Shown: piece by piece, positions 27,159 to 35,934 of the stretch
Layout: each line of letters begins with the position of its first letter
Numbering within the stretch: position 1 is the stretch's first letter
NCBI GenBank assembly: GCA_038229295.1
Contig: JBBROO010000008.1
Coordinates: forward strand, 1-64,000
DNA from: JAJPGZ01 sp038229295
GTDB taxonomy: Bacteria; Verrucomicrobiota; Verrucomicrobiia; Chthoniobacterales; UBA10450
Direction of reading: 5' to 3'
DNA: 64,000 nt
Notes under the pieces: model-generated
Told to the model about the DNA's origin: nothing
Databases searched by the model: none
The model's input: the letters and a program-made list of their open reading frames with translations, nothing else
Program-made: the position numbers and the translations under genes

Positions 27159-27727
27159 CTTTTCTTCGGGGACGATTCCGGCGAATCCTGCCAGCGATAC
27201 GCGCGCGGATTCGGCAAGCCCAGTTGATCGAGCACGCGCCAGACCACGGTGTCGACAAGATCGACAATCGAATTTGGCCGGCTGTAGAAAGATGGGATCG
27301 CGGGAAGGACAACGGCGCCGGCCTCGAGCAGCGTGACGATGTTTCGCGCGTGTACTAAACTCCACGGAGTCTCGCGCGGGACGACGATAAGTTTGCGCCG
27401 CTCTTTCAAAAACACATCGGCCGCGCGCAACAACGCGCTCTCGCCCGAACCGGAAGCAATGCGACCGATGGTCGACATGGAGCAAGGAATAATCACCATG
27501 GCGTCGAACCGCGCCGAGCCGCTAACGAATGGAACATTGAGATCGTTCTCGCCATGCTGCGCGATTCCCACCGGAACTTTGAGCTCATCCACTTCTTGCG
27601 CGGCGACTTGTTTAGCGTGCCCGCTCATGACGAGATGGATTTCGTGCGCGACGGGATCGAGCTGCTCGAGCAAACGTTGCAAATAAATCGTGCCGCTGGC
27701 GCCAGTGGCGGCGATGACGAATTTCAT
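27155..27727 (-). CDS. ubiX: Flavin prenyltransferase
   Basis: The 190-residue enzyme attaches dimethylallyl phosphate to FMN, making the prenyl-FMN cofactor of UbiD-type decarboxylases. It starts MKFVIAATGASGTIYL (FMN/phosphate loop), has VIIPCSMSTIGRIASGSGESALLRAADVFLKERRKL near 90-125, RETPWSLVHARNIVTLLEAGAVVLPAIPSFY near 130-160 and the C-terminal dimethylallyl site. No ubiD partner is in the window. The ATG 27727 start is preferred over an ATG 12 codons upstream, as the family begins at MKF. It is coupled by a TTGA overlap to the acyltransferase gene. A dispersed 11-mer at 27257 is read SIVDLVD. Confidence 0.9.
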   Translation of the reverse strand: MKFVIAATGASGTIYLQRLLEQLDPVAHEIHLVMSGHAKQVAAQEVDELKVPVGIAQHGENDLNVPFVSGSARFDAMVIIPCSMSTIGRIASGSGESALLRAADVFLKERRKLIVVPRETPWSLVHARNIVTLLEAGAVVLPAIPSFYSRPNSIVDLVDTVVWRVLDQLGLPNPRAYRWQDSPESSPKKS

Positions 27728-27774
27728 CGGAGTAAGTTTGAATTTAATCGCGGATCGGGGCAATAAGATACGCG

Positions 27775-28152
27775 ATGATCAAAAAACTCTTACACACGCG
27801 CTATCGCGTGGCCGATCTGGAGAAGACGGTCGCGTTTTATCGGGACGTGCTCGGATTGAAAGAAACTCGCCGGCAAACTTCCGGACGCGGTTCGCAGCTG
27901 GTTTTTTTCAAAGCGCCCGGCAGCGATGAGGAGATCGAGATTTGCAAATTCGATGAAAGCGGGCCGGTAACGATGGGGCCGGACATCACGCATCTCGCTT
28001 TTGAAGTGGAGGATCTCGATCAATTCGCGCGGGCAGCGGCGGCCAAAGGTTATCCGTTGTCGGACGGTCCGCATAAAGGTAGTCACGGACGGATCGCGTT
28101 CATCGATGCGCCGGAGGGTTACGAGATCGAATTGATCGAACCCGCGAAGTAG
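27775..28152 (+). CDS. Glyoxalase/VOC-family protein, lactoylglutathione lyase-like
   Basis: The 125-residue single VOC domain begins LLHTRYRVADLEKTVAFYRDVLGL, with the first metal-ligand His, and carries MGPDITHLAFEVEDLDQFARAAAAKGYPL in the middle and GRIAFIDAPEGYEIELIEP at the end, with the catalytic Glu in the YEIELIE segment. The ligand set His/Glu/His/Glu of glyoxalase I appears to be intact. The likely reaction is isomerisation of a methylglyoxal-thiol hemithioacetal, but other VOC enzymes look alike. It lies divergently next to ubiX, 47 bp away. No dispersed 11-mer lies inside; one follows its stop (28159). Confidence 0.83.
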   Translation: MIKKLLHTRYRVADLEKTVAFYRDVLGLKETRRQTSGRGSQLVFFKAPGSDEEIEICKFDESGPVTMGPDITHLAFEVEDLDQFARAAAAKGYPLSDGPHKGSHGRIAFIDAPEGYEIELIEPAK

Positions 28153-28217
28153 TAGCGTAAGATCGACATGTTATGTCCGCTTGCGCCTCCCGAATGTTTG
28201 CCGCTAATTCTTCGTTC

Positions 28218-29204
28218 ATGAAATTCGCGCGCGTTTGGATCGTAATTTTCTGCGCGACTTTCATCGCGGCTCCGATTTTCGCCCAAGACGAATCGGACAA
28301 CGCAGTCCGCCCGACCGGGATCACGAAACCGGCGAAGAAGAAACACGTCGAGGCCGATGCGGAAGAATCGGAATCACCGGCGCCGAAAGCAAAACGCGCG
28401 CACGCGAAAATACCGAAGGCCGTAAAGGCGGAGCGCGAAGAACCGCTACCGCCTCCTCGCGTCACCGGCGGCGTGCCAAACACGGGAGCGAAATCGGTCA
28501 TGATGATCGACGCGCGCACCGGACAAACACTCTACGAAAAAAATCCGGACGAATCGCGTGCCGCGGCCAGCACGCAAAAATTGCTGACCGCGCTCATCGT
28601 GGCCGAACACGGCTTCTTAGATCGACAAGTAACGGTCGAGCAGATCGACACCATGGCCGAGCCGGTGAAGTTGAACATCAAACCAGGCGACAGCTATCAG
28701 CGCATCGATCTCTTGCGCGCGTTGCTGGTGAAAAGCCCTAACGATGTCGCCCGTTGCCTGGCGCGCGACAACGCCGGCAGCATCGACGCTTTCGCCATGG
28801 TCATGAATCAACGTGCGCGTGAACTCGGCGCGACCCATTCACATTTTGTGAACCCAAACGGCTTGCCGATTCCGAACCAGTATTCATCGGCGCGCGATCT
28901 TTCTCTAATTGCGCGCGCGGCCTACGGGAATCCGACCATCCGTTCGATCGTCTGCCTGCCCCAGCTCGTTTTTCGTTATGCCAACGGCCGCACGCGCGAA
29001 TTAGAAAACACGAACAAAGTTTTGCGACAACTCTCGTATTGCAACGGCATGAAGACCGGTTACACCGAAGCGGCTGGCCACTGCCTCATCGCCAGCGGCG
29101 CGCGGCCGGGACGCGACGTTATCGTCGTCGTCCTCGGCGACAGTAAAGCGGGCGTATGGCGAGATGCCGGCGCACTCCTGGCGTGGGGTCTCTGGAACGG
29201 CTGA
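28218..29204 (+). CDS. D-alanyl-D-alanine carboxypeptidase (peptidase S11)
   Basis: The 328-residue penicillin-binding enzyme trims the terminal D-Ala of peptidoglycan stem peptides in the periplasm. A signal peptide ends near AAPIFAQ (residue 23). A basic/acidic Pro-rich linker (about 25-95) follows, and then the S11 domain with SxxK as STQK (AASTQKLLTAL), SxN as SPN (KSPNDVAR) and KTG in MKTGYTEAAG. It lacks the C-terminal beta-sandwich and amphipathic anchor of DacA/DacC, so it is probably soluble. The start is ATG 28218, where the signal peptide begins; an upstream ATG at 28173 is non-homologous leader. A dispersed 11-mer (28159) lies in its 5' leader. Confidence 0.88.
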   Translation: MKFARVWIVIFCATFIAAPIFAQDESDNAVRPTGITKPAKKKHVEADAEESESPAPKAKRAHAKIPKAVKAEREEPLPPPRVTGGVPNTGAKSVMMIDARTGQTLYEKNPDESRAAASTQKLLTALIVAEHGFLDRQVTVEQIDTMAEPVKLNIKPGDSYQRIDLLRALLVKSPNDVARCLARDNAGSIDAFAMVMNQRARELGATHSHFVNPNGLPIPNQYSSARDLSLIARAAYGNPTIRSIVCLPQLVFRYANGRTRELENTNKVLRQLSYCNGMKTGYTEAAGHCLIASGARPGRDVIVVVLGDSKAGVWRDAGALLAWGLWNG

Positions 29205-29255
29205 GCGAATTTCTTCGCTCGTTAGATCGACATCAGCTTTCCGCGCAGCGCTAAT

Positions 29256-29525
29256 TTACGGCGTCCGCGATGAGGCCGAGTAACGCAACAACGGTGTCGG
29301 GACGAGCGACGGATTCTTTTCCGGCTCAGTCGGGCCTTCCGCCGGAATATCTTCAGGGCCTTCCGCCGGCGCCGCGGGCTCACCCACCGCGGCGTTACCG
29401 TTGCTGGCGTATTTCGCCGTCAAACGTTGTTCCAAAGTCTGATGCTGAGCCGTGGTCTGACTGGTAGTCGAACAAGCGGGGAGCAATGCGAGGCTGAGTA
29501 AACAAGCGGCGATTTCGATTTTCAT
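29256..29525 (-). CDS. Small putative lipoprotein
   Basis: The 89-residue protein has a signal peptide and a lipobox LLPAC, with Cys at about residue 18, followed by a Thr/Gln-rich stretch and a Pro/Glu/Ala-rich tail (GEPAAPAEGPEDIPAEGPTEPEK). The tail contains an internal repeat EGP-D/T-IP/EP. No family is recognised. Low-complexity tails of this kind often span the periplasm. The upstream stretch is notably AT-rich (29560-29600) and may hold its promoter. It has no copy of the dispersed 11-mer. Confidence 0.55.
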   Translation of the reverse strand: MKIEIAACLLSLALLPACSTTSQTTAQHQTLEQRLTAKYASNGNAAVGEPAAPAEGPEDIPAEGPTEPEKNPSLVPTPLLRYSASSRTP

Positions 29526-29618
29526 ATTCGGTTCGAGTGTCTGGCAGAGTTAATTGGTTCTGCCGATGGATATATAATTACTATAATCCGACGGGAGAGC
29601 GCAAGTGTTTTTTTCGCT

Positions 29619-30488
29619 TCAAACAAAGCGAGCTAAAATCGGGCCTAACTTATCGATTGTCGATCTTGGCCAAAGCTTTCGGTCCGTGGTCAGCGCGGCG
29701 GCAAGAGCGGTGTGTTCCGGCCAGTCCGGCGCCGTCGGGATCTTCGGGATAAGATCAACAAGAACTTTCTTGGCGGTTTCGGCATTCGCGACCAGATGAC
29801 CGAAAACGGTCTGGGCCGAGACCGGTTCCTCTTCCACCTTCCAGCAATCGTAGTCGGTGATCATCGCCATGGTCGCGAGTGCGATCTCCGCTTCGCGCGC
29901 CAGTTTTGCCTCTGGTAAATTCGTCATACCGATAACATCGAAACCATTGCGGCGGTTCAACTCGGATTCTGCCCGCGTCGAAAACGCCGGCCCATCCATG
30001 TTCACGTATGTCCCGCCATTATGAACGGTAATTCCGAGCGAGGTCGCAGACGCGGCCAGCATGTTGCGCAAGTTTGTGCTGATCGGTTCGCCAAACGAAA
30101 TGTGCGCCGCGATTCCGTCGCCGAAGAATGTATGGCCGCTGCGCTGACTCGTGCGGTCGTAAAATTGCGATGGCAAAAGCACATCGCGCGGTGCGTATTT
30201 TTCCTGGAGGCTGCCGACCGCCGTTACGCAGATGATCCAACGCACATTTAGCGATCTGAGCGCGTAAATGTTGGCCCGGTGATTCAATTCGTGCGGCAAG
30301 ATGCGATGGCCGCGTCCGTGCCGCGGCAAAAAATAAACCTGACGTTCGCCGAGTTTCCCGCCGATGAGCGCGTCCGAAGGCGGACCGAACGGAGTGTCGA
30401 TCTTGTGTTCGGTGGCGTCGCGCACTTCATCCACTTGATACAAACCGCTGCCGCCGATGATTCCAATTGCCGGTGCCTCTGTGCTCAT
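29619..30488 (-). CDS. mtnP: S-methyl-5'-thioadenosine phosphorylase
   Basis: The 289-residue PNP/MTAP-type phosphorylase begins IGIIGGSGLYQVDEV, has the phosphate-site RHGRGHRILPHELNHRANIYAL near residue 55, the AVGSLQEKYAPRDVLLPSQFYDRT stretch near 90, and ESELNRRNGFDVIGMTNLPEAKLAREAEI near 190-220 with the ribose and base contacts. It returns methylthioadenosine from polyamine synthesis to adenine and methylthioribose-1-phosphate. The gene fits with the SAM-cycle genes at 60-63 kb but is separated. Near its end a dispersed 11-mer (29657) is read STIDKLG, and a variant (30394) lies near the start. Confidence 0.93.
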   Translation of the reverse strand: MSTEAPAIGIIGGSGLYQVDEVRDATEHKIDTPFGPPSDALIGGKLGERQVYFLPRHGRGHRILPHELNHRANIYALRSLNVRWIICVTAVGSLQEKYAPRDVLLPSQFYDRTSQRSGHTFFGDGIAAHISFGEPISTNLRNMLAASATSLGITVHNGGTYVNMDGPAFSTRAESELNRRNGFDVIGMTNLPEAKLAREAEIALATMAMITDYDCWKVEEEPVSAQTVFGHLVANAETAKKVLVDLIPKIPTAPDWPEHTALAAALTTDRKLWPRSTIDKLGPILARFV

Positions 30489-30583
30489 TAGGCCGCGATT
30501 TAATCGGAAAGATCGACATGTTGGGAAGCGGATAATCTCGCCGTGGCCAAGCGCACGCGGCGGTGTATTCTTTCCGCCCGTCG

Positions 30584-31945
30584 ATGCCGAAATTTTTTAT
30601 TAAGACTTACGGCTGTCAGATGAACGAGCGCGACTCGGAGCAGGTCGCGCATTCGCTGGTCGAGCGCGGCTATGAACTTGCGGCTAACGAGTTCGACGCG
30701 GACGTCGTGCTGCTCAACACCTGCAGCGTGCGCGACATGGCCGACCAGAAGGCGATCGGTAAAATGGGAATGCTCGGACGCGTGGCTAAAGATCGTCCGC
30801 ATGTCGTGTTCGGCTTTCTCGGTTGCATGGCGCAGGCGCGCGGAGCTGAACTGCTGAAAAATTTGCCGCATGTCGATCTTGTCGTGGGCACGCAGAAGTT
30901 TCATCGCGTGGCCGATTATGTGGAGCATGCGCTGGAAAGAAAACGGCACCGTCGCATGGACGATCCTCGTTTTTCCATTGTCGATGTTGCAGAAGAGGTC
31001 GGGTCGCAGCAAACAATCCGCGAACAAACACTCGCGCCAAAACAAGCGGCCGCGTTTGTCTCCATCATGCAGGGCTGCAATATGCATTGCACATTTTGCA
31101 TTGTGCCGCAGACGCGCGGGTCGGAGCGCAGTCGCTCCATTGCGGAAATTGTCGGCGAAGTCCGCCATCTCGTCGCCCGCGGCGTCAAAGAAGTCACGCT
31201 GCTCGGGCAAATCGTAAACCTCTACGGCCGCCACGAATTTCCCAAGATCGACAACAAGAGTCCGTTTGTGCAATTGCTCGAGGCCGTTCATGAAATCGAC
31301 GGGCTCGCACGCCTCCGATTCACTTCGCCGCATCCGATCGGATTTCGCGAGGACTTGATCGCAGCCTTCGCGCGTTTGCCGAAACTGGTCGAGCACGTGC
31401 ATCTCCCGCTGCAGTCGGGCTCGAATAAAATCCTGAAAGCGATGCACCGCGCGTATACGGCAGAAGTATATGTCGATCTTGTCCGCCGCCTTCGCCTGGC
31501 GCGACCCGGCATTGCCCTAACGACTGATATCATCGTCGGATTTCCGGGCGAGACCGATGACGACTACCACCAGACGCGCGAACTGGTCGAGCAGATCGAG
31601 TTCGACAACGCCTTTGTCTTTCGTTATTCGCCGCGACGCGAAACACCCGCGGCGGAAATGAGCGAACAAGTTGATGAGGAAATTAAAGAACAACGAAACC
31701 GCACCTTGCTTGAAATCGTGGATGCGGCCACGCGCCGCGCGCATGAAAAACTTGTCGGTCAGACGCTGGAAGTTCTTTGCGAGGGCCCGAGTCGGACCAA
31801 CGCCGCCCGTTTGATGGGACGCACGCGCACGAACAAAATCGTCGTGTTCGAAGGCGATGGTCGATTGACGGGTGAGATGGTCGATCTTCGCATCGAGCGC
31901 GCGAACGGATTCAGCTTGTATGGAACGCCGCTCATGCAAACCTGA
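30584..31945 (+). CDS. miaB: tRNA 2-methylthio-N6-isopentenyladenosine37 synthase
   Basis: The radical-SAM methylthiotransferase of 453 residues has an N-terminal cluster domain with FIKTYGCQMNERDSE and NTCSVRDMADQKA, the cluster Cys in GFLGCMAQARG, the radical SAM CNMHCTFCIVP near residue 164 (CxxxCxxC), the substrate region GVKEVTLLGQIVNLYG and a C-terminal TRAM-like domain ending in LMGRTRTNKIVVFEGD. MiaB uses Asn in LLGQNV; here it is LLGQIV, a small deviation. The start at ATG 30584 is chosen because MiaB begins MPKFFIKTYGCQ. It is 12 bp upstream of the membrane protein gene at 31957. Dispersed 11-mers lie at 30870, 31244 and 31470. Confidence 0.93.
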   Translation: MPKFFIKTYGCQMNERDSEQVAHSLVERGYELAANEFDADVVLLNTCSVRDMADQKAIGKMGMLGRVAKDRPHVVFGFLGCMAQARGAELLKNLPHVDLVVGTQKFHRVADYVEHALERKRHRRMDDPRFSIVDVAEEVGSQQTIREQTLAPKQAAAFVSIMQGCNMHCTFCIVPQTRGSERSRSIAEIVGEVRHLVARGVKEVTLLGQIVNLYGRHEFPKIDNKSPFVQLLEAVHEIDGLARLRFTSPHPIGFREDLIAAFARLPKLVEHVHLPLQSGSNKILKAMHRAYTAEVYVDLVRRLRLARPGIALTTDIIVGFPGETDDDYHQTRELVEQIEFDNAFVFRYSPRRETPAAEMSEQVDEEIKEQRNRTLLEIVDAATRRAHEKLVGQTLEVLCEGPSRTNAARLMGRTRTNKIVVFEGDGRLTGEMVDLRIERANGFSLYGTPLMQT

Positions 31946-31956
31946 ACGCGCCGCTG

Positions 31957-32508
31957 ATGATCTACCATTTGTCTTTGCATGCCGCCGGATTAATTGCCGG
32001 CGCGATTCTCGTCTTGCTGAGCTTGCCCGGTCTCATTCGCCCCGGCGTTTTCCAGAATCTGGCGAAACATTTCCCGCGTTCCCGCGTCGCTGGCATTGTT
32101 CTGCTCGCTGTCGATCTTGCATGGAGCTTTTGGTTGCTGGCGACGATGGAGATGGGCGAGTTCGCGCCGTTTCGCCGGCCGCTGCTTATCGTGCTGCCGA
32201 TCGGTTTCGTTCTCGTGCTCAGATTCGTGGACGAATTTTTGGCCGTGCGCGCGCTCGGCATTCTCTGTTTGGTCGCGGCCGAACCCCTGCTCGACGCCGC
32301 CTTCCTTCGTTATGAACACGTGCGGCTGGTCGTGACGGTGTTCGCTTACCTTCTCATCGTCGTGGGACTGTTCTGGGTGACGATGCCGTATTTGCTGCGC
32401 GAGCAGATCGATTGGAGCACGCGCAATCATTTCCGCTGGCGCTCGCTGCACGGTTTCGTTCTGCTTTACGGAGCCGCACTTCTGGTTCTCGCCGTCGCGG
32501 TCTATTGA
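31957..32508 (+). CDS. Hypothetical multi-pass membrane protein
   Basis: The 183-residue protein has about five hydrophobic segments (residues 3-25, 45-70, 75-95, 100-135 and 155-183) separated by short loops; loop 1 contains a basic patch (KHFPRSR). I recognise no family. It is 12 bp after miaB and its TGA stop overlaps the start of the glycosyltransferase gene as TTGA, so the three are likely one transcript. A role in the envelope is likely from this context, but nothing more can be said. A degenerate dispersed 11-mer (32108) is present. Confidence 0.65.
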   Translation: MIYHLSLHAAGLIAGAILVLLSLPGLIRPGVFQNLAKHFPRSRVAGIVLLAVDLAWSFWLLATMEMGEFAPFRRPLLIVLPIGFVLVLRFVDEFLAVRALGILCLVAAEPLLDAAFLRYEHVRLVVTVFAYLLIVVGLFWVTMPYLLREQIDWSTRNHFRWRSLHGFVLLYGAALLVLAVAVY

Positions 32509-33425
32509 ATCGGATTCTCGTTATCCGCGGCGGCGCCATTGGCGATTTCATTCTGACACTGCCGGCGATGAAAGCGCTGCGCGACGCGCATCCGAACACG
32601 CGCATCGAGATTCTCGGCTACACGCACATTGCGGCCCTCGCCGAAAAACGGTTTTACGCGGAGGCAGTTCGCTCAATTGAGTACGGTGCGCTCTCCAGTT
32701 TCTTCGCCCGGAATCCAGAACTGCCGGCCGAATTGCGCGAATACTTTGGCAGCTTCGATTTGATCCTGAGCTATCTCTACGATCCGGATCAAATCTTCGA
32801 AAACAATTTACGCCAATGCGGCGCGCGGAGAATTTTGGCAGGGCCCGCTAAGATCGACAATCACGCGCACGCTACACGACAACTCGCTCGGCCGATTACG
32901 GAATTGGGAATCCCCGTCTCGGATTTTGCCGCGAAGATTTATCCTTCGCCGCAAGATCGACAATTCGCAGACGAATTTCTGAGAGATTGTCCGCATCCGA
33001 TCATCGCGATTCATCCCGGCAGCGGGAGTGAAAAGAAAAATTGGCCGCTGGAAAATTGGATCGCACTTGGCCACTCGCTGCCGGGCTCACTCATCGTTGT
33101 CTCGGGCGAAGCCGACGAAGAGCGCATCGCAAAGTTAAAATGCGAATGGAAAGATCGACATGTTCGTTTCGCGGAGAATCTGGCGCTTCCGAAACTTGGC
33201 GCTCTGTTGGAAAGGACCGTTTTCCTCGGACACGATAGCGGCATCTCGCACCTGGCGGCGGCGGCTGGCGCCAGATGCGTTTTGCTTTTCGGACCGACTG
33301 ACCCCGAAGTTTGGGCGCCGCTGAGCGAGAACGTGCAGATCATTCGCGCCGCTTCCGGCCGAATGGAAGATGTCGATCTTGCGACAGTCGCTCAAGCGCT
33401 GATGCGCATTGGCATCAGCACGTAA
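32505..33425 (+). CDS. GT9 (heptosyltransferase-like) glycosyltransferase
   Basis: The 306-residue enzyme uses a TTG start overlapping the stop of the membrane protein. Its N-terminus RILVIRGGAIGDFILTLPAMKAL is the GT9 signature. Its C-terminal half has IAIHPGSGSEKKNWPLENW with the donor-site Lys/Trp near residue 168, DSGISHLAAAAGARCVLLFGPTDPEVWAP near 248, and the acceptor loop. GT9 enzymes add ADP-heptose or similar sugars to lipopolysaccharide core. It is convergent with dnaN, overlapping by 34 bp. Copies of the dispersed 11-mer at 32850, 32953, 33151 and 33370 make it one of the richest genes. Confidence 0.86.
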   Translation: MNRILVIRGGAIGDFILTLPAMKALRDAHPNTRIEILGYTHIAALAEKRFYAEAVRSIEYGALSSFFARNPELPAELREYFGSFDLILSYLYDPDQIFENNLRQCGARRILAGPAKIDNHAHATRQLARPITELGIPVSDFAAKIYPSPQDRQFADEFLRDCPHPIIAIHPGSGSEKKNWPLENWIALGHSLPGSLIVVSGEADEERIAKLKCEWKDRHVRFAENLALPKLGALLERTVFLGHDSGISHLAAAAGARCVLLFGPTDPEVWAPLSENVQIIRAASGRMEDVDLATVAQALMRIGIST

Positions 33426-34489
33426 AGAAAGGGCGTTTGAATTTTCAAAACGCCGGGGCTCATCTCGTCGATGAGATCGAGAAAGACTTCGTCTTCGGTC
33501 AAATTGCGCAACGGCGCCATGAAAAATTCCGGATTAAACGCAATCGAAAATTCGCGGCCTTTGTAAACGACAGGAAGCGATTCTTTCGCTTCGCCCACTT
33601 CCGGGGTGTTCGCGGTGATCTCGATGTTGTTCTTGGTGAAGTTGAGCTTGATCGAGTTTGATTTGTCGCTGGCCAGAAGCGAAACGCGGCGCAGCGAATT
33701 CAAAAGCGTCTCGCGCTCGAGCGTGATGCGCTCTTTGGCTTCCGACGGGATGACCTGTTTGTAGTTCGGATAATTTCCTTCGATCAATTTCGAAACGAGC
33801 AGCGTCTTGTTCAAATCGAACGCGATCTGTCCGCTGCCCACGCTCACTTTGACTTCGCCGTCGTCGGTCAGGAGACGTTGCAACTCCGTCACCGCTTTTG
33901 TCGGAACAATAATGTCGGCCTCGTGGCTGCGGGGAAACTCCAGCTCGATGTCGAGCATGGCCAGCCGGCGGCCATCCGTCGCGACGAGCGTGAGTTTGTT
34001 TTCCTTGAAGCTGAAGAGGACGCCATTGAGAACATAACGCGTCTCGTCTGTCGAGATGGCGTAGGAGGTTTTGCGCAAACCATCGCGCAAATCTTTCTGG
34101 CGAATGGTGACGACCTTGGCGTTTTCAAATTTCGGCAGCGGCGGAAATTCTTCCTCCGGCAATCCCAGAATCTTGAAAAAACTTTGGCCGCTGCGAATGG
34201 AGGCGGCATTCTTGTTGTCGATGTCGATCTGGATGTCGCTGGAAGGAAGCTCGCGCACGATGTTGAAAAGCCGACGCGCCGGCAAAGTGGTGGCGCCATC
34301 TTTTTCCACCTGCGCTTCGAAACTTCCACGCACGCCCACGTCGAGATCAGTGGTGGTGAGATGAACTTCGTTGCCGTTGGCCTGCATGAGCACGTTCGAC
34401 AAAATCGGCAGCGTCGTGCGCGTGCTGACGACGTTCTGGACTTGTTGCAAACCTTCGAGCAGTTTTTCTTTCGTTACGCTAAATTTCAT
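33392..34489 (-). CDS. dnaN: DNA polymerase III beta sliding clamp
   Basis: The 365-residue clamp starts MKFSVTKEKLLEGLQQVQNVVSTRTTLPIL and has three topologically similar domains (about 1-120, 125-245, 250-365), with the conserved LVATDGRRLAMLDIEL near residue 175 and a hydrophobic end VLMPMRI, the normal clamp C-terminus. I chose ATG 34489; the longer frame upstream is the dnaA-dnaN leader. It is cotranscribed with dnaA at a distance of 80 bp, which contains a dispersed 11-mer at 34553. No exact copy lies inside the gene. The 3' end overlaps the convergent GT9 gene. Confidence 0.95.
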   Translation of the reverse strand: MKFSVTKEKLLEGLQQVQNVVSTRTTLPILSNVLMQANGNEVHLTTTDLDVGVRGSFEAQVEKDGATTLPARRLFNIVRELPSSDIQIDIDNKNAASIRSGQSFFKILGLPEEEFPPLPKFENAKVVTIRQKDLRDGLRKTSYAISTDETRYVLNGVLFSFKENKLTLVATDGRRLAMLDIELEFPRSHEADIIVPTKAVTELQRLLTDDGEVKVSVGSGQIAFDLNKTLLVSKLIEGNYPNYKQVIPSEAKERITLERETLLNSLRRVSLLASDKSNSIKLNFTKNNIEITANTPEVGEAKESLPVVYKGREFSIAFNPEFFMAPLRNLTEDEVFLDLIDEMSPGVLKIQTPFLYVLMPMRISA

Positions 34490-34569
34490 GAGAGCTGCGT
34501 CTAAGATGTAAGGCTTCCGTTTTTGTTCGGCAACCGCAAACTCTCGCGCGCTAAGATCGACAAGTACAC

Positions 34570-35928
34570 TCAGCGCTTCAGCGAGCTGTCGATAAACGAA
34601 ATCGTTTGGCGAATGCTGTCCTGCTCTTTCATTCGCCTCTTCACTAATTTGCACGCGTGCAAGACCGTGCCGTGATCACGTCCGCCAAACGCATCGCCGA
34701 TTTCATTGAGCGACGCTTTGGTCAATTCGCGTGCGAGATACATCGCCACTTGGCGCGGGAACGCGATCGTCGCCGGTCGCCGCTTGCTCGTCATATCGGC
34801 GAGGCGGATGTCGAAATGTTCCGCCACGCGCCGCTGAATTTGCTCGATCGTGATCAAGTTGCGCGCTTCTTCCTGCAAAATGTCTTTGAGCAAATGCTCG
34901 ACCACTTCCTGCGTCAGTTCCTTCCCGCTCAACGACGCAAACGACGCCACGCGCATGAGCGCGCCCTCGAGCCGGCGCACATTCGTGCGGATGCGATTGG
35001 CCAGAAAATCGAAAACTTCGTCGCGCAATGTGATCTGCAATGTCCGCGCTTTCTTTCGCAGAATGGCAAGCCGCGTCTCGATGTCGGGCGGTTGCAGTTC
35101 GGCCGTTAGGCCCCATTCGAATCGCGACACGAGCCGGTGTTCGAGATTGGAAATCTCCGATGCCGGCCGATCGCTCGAGAGCACGATCTGTTTATGTCCG
35201 TCGAAAAGCGTATTGAAGGTGTGAAAGAATTCTTCCTGCGAACGTTCTTTGCCGCCGAGAAATTGAATGTCGTCGATCAAAAGCAAATCGGCCTGGCGAT
35301 AACGCTTCCGAAATTTCACCAGATTGCTGTGTTGAATCGCGTCGATGAACTCGTTGATGAAAAGTTCGCTCGATAAATACATCACCTTCGACGTTTTCTT
35401 TTTCGCGCAAACGTATTGGCCGATCGCCTGCATCAAATGCGTCTTGCCCAGACCGACGCCGCCGTAAATGAAGAGCGGGTTGTAGGTGCGCACCGGTGAT
35501 TGCGCGACGGCGAGACTGGCGGCATGCGCGATTTCGTTGTTCGGGCCGACGACGAACGATTCAAAAGTATTGCGCGGATTCAATCCGGCGGCATTGCGCG
35601 GCGCTTTGCCATCGCTACTCGACGCGGCCGGCGGTTCTTCGATGACTTCGAGCAGTTCGATCCCGTCCGTCGCGGCGCCGGCCGGGCCCACGAAATTAAT
35701 TTGCCGCGTTTGACCGAGCGCTTTGACGACCGCGCTCTGCAAAGCCGTCATGTGATTACTCTCGATCCAAAATTGGTAGATGTTGTTCGGGACGCGAAAG
35801 GTGAGTGATTCTTCCGTCGCTTCGACCAGCTCGAGCGATGAAAACCAACGCTTAAAAGTATCCGCGCTGACCTGTGGCTTAAGTGCAGCCGACAGTTTCT
35901 GCCAGAGTTGAGTACATTGCGCGTCCAT
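34570..35928 (-). CDS. dnaA: Chromosomal replication initiator DnaA
   Basis: The roughly 452-residue initiator shows domain I (LWQKLSAALKPQVSADTFKRWF), a linker, the AAA+ domain with Walker A GGVGLGKTHLMQAIG near residue 153 and Walker B LLIDDIQFLGGKERSQEEFFHTFN near 215, the initiator specific motif region with SSDRPASEI, and the C-terminal DNA-binding domain with the signature FGGRDHGTVLHACKLV near 428. The start is ATG 35928; a GTG two codons upstream is possible. It starts beside a 0.5 kb AT-rich spacer, the candidate origin, and leads dnaN. No dispersed 11-mer lies inside. Confidence 0.96.
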   Translation of the reverse strand: MDAQCTQLWQKLSAALKPQVSADTFKRWFSSLELVEATEESLTFRVPNNIYQFWIESNHMTALQSAVVKALGQTRQINFVGPAGAATDGIELLEVIEEPPAASSSDGKAPRNAAGLNPRNTFESFVVGPNNEIAHAASLAVAQSPVRTYNPLFIYGGVGLGKTHLMQAIGQYVCAKKKTSKVMYLSSELFINEFIDAIQHSNLVKFRKRYRQADLLLIDDIQFLGGKERSQEEFFHTFNTLFDGHKQIVLSSDRPASEISNLEHRLVSRFEWGLTAELQPPDIETRLAILRKKARTLQITLRDEVFDFLANRIRTNVRRLEGALMRVASFASLSGKELTQEVVEHLLKDILQEEARNLITIEQIQRRVAEHFDIRLADMTSKRRPATIAFPRQVAMYLARELTKASLNEIGDAFGGRDHGTVLHACKLVKRRMKEQDSIRQTISFIDSSLKR

Positions 35929-35934
35929 GGCCAC

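Noticed and set aside
26511..27485. 324-codon version of the DUF374 protein
   Set aside because: The first about 110 codons are the ubiX shadow frame; the TTG at 27158 overlapping the ubiX stop fits the family start.
29560..29600. AT-rich stretch as a defined promoter of the small lipoprotein
   Set aside because: TATAAT-like words are present but I found no -35 box at a good distance, so no promoter is annotated.
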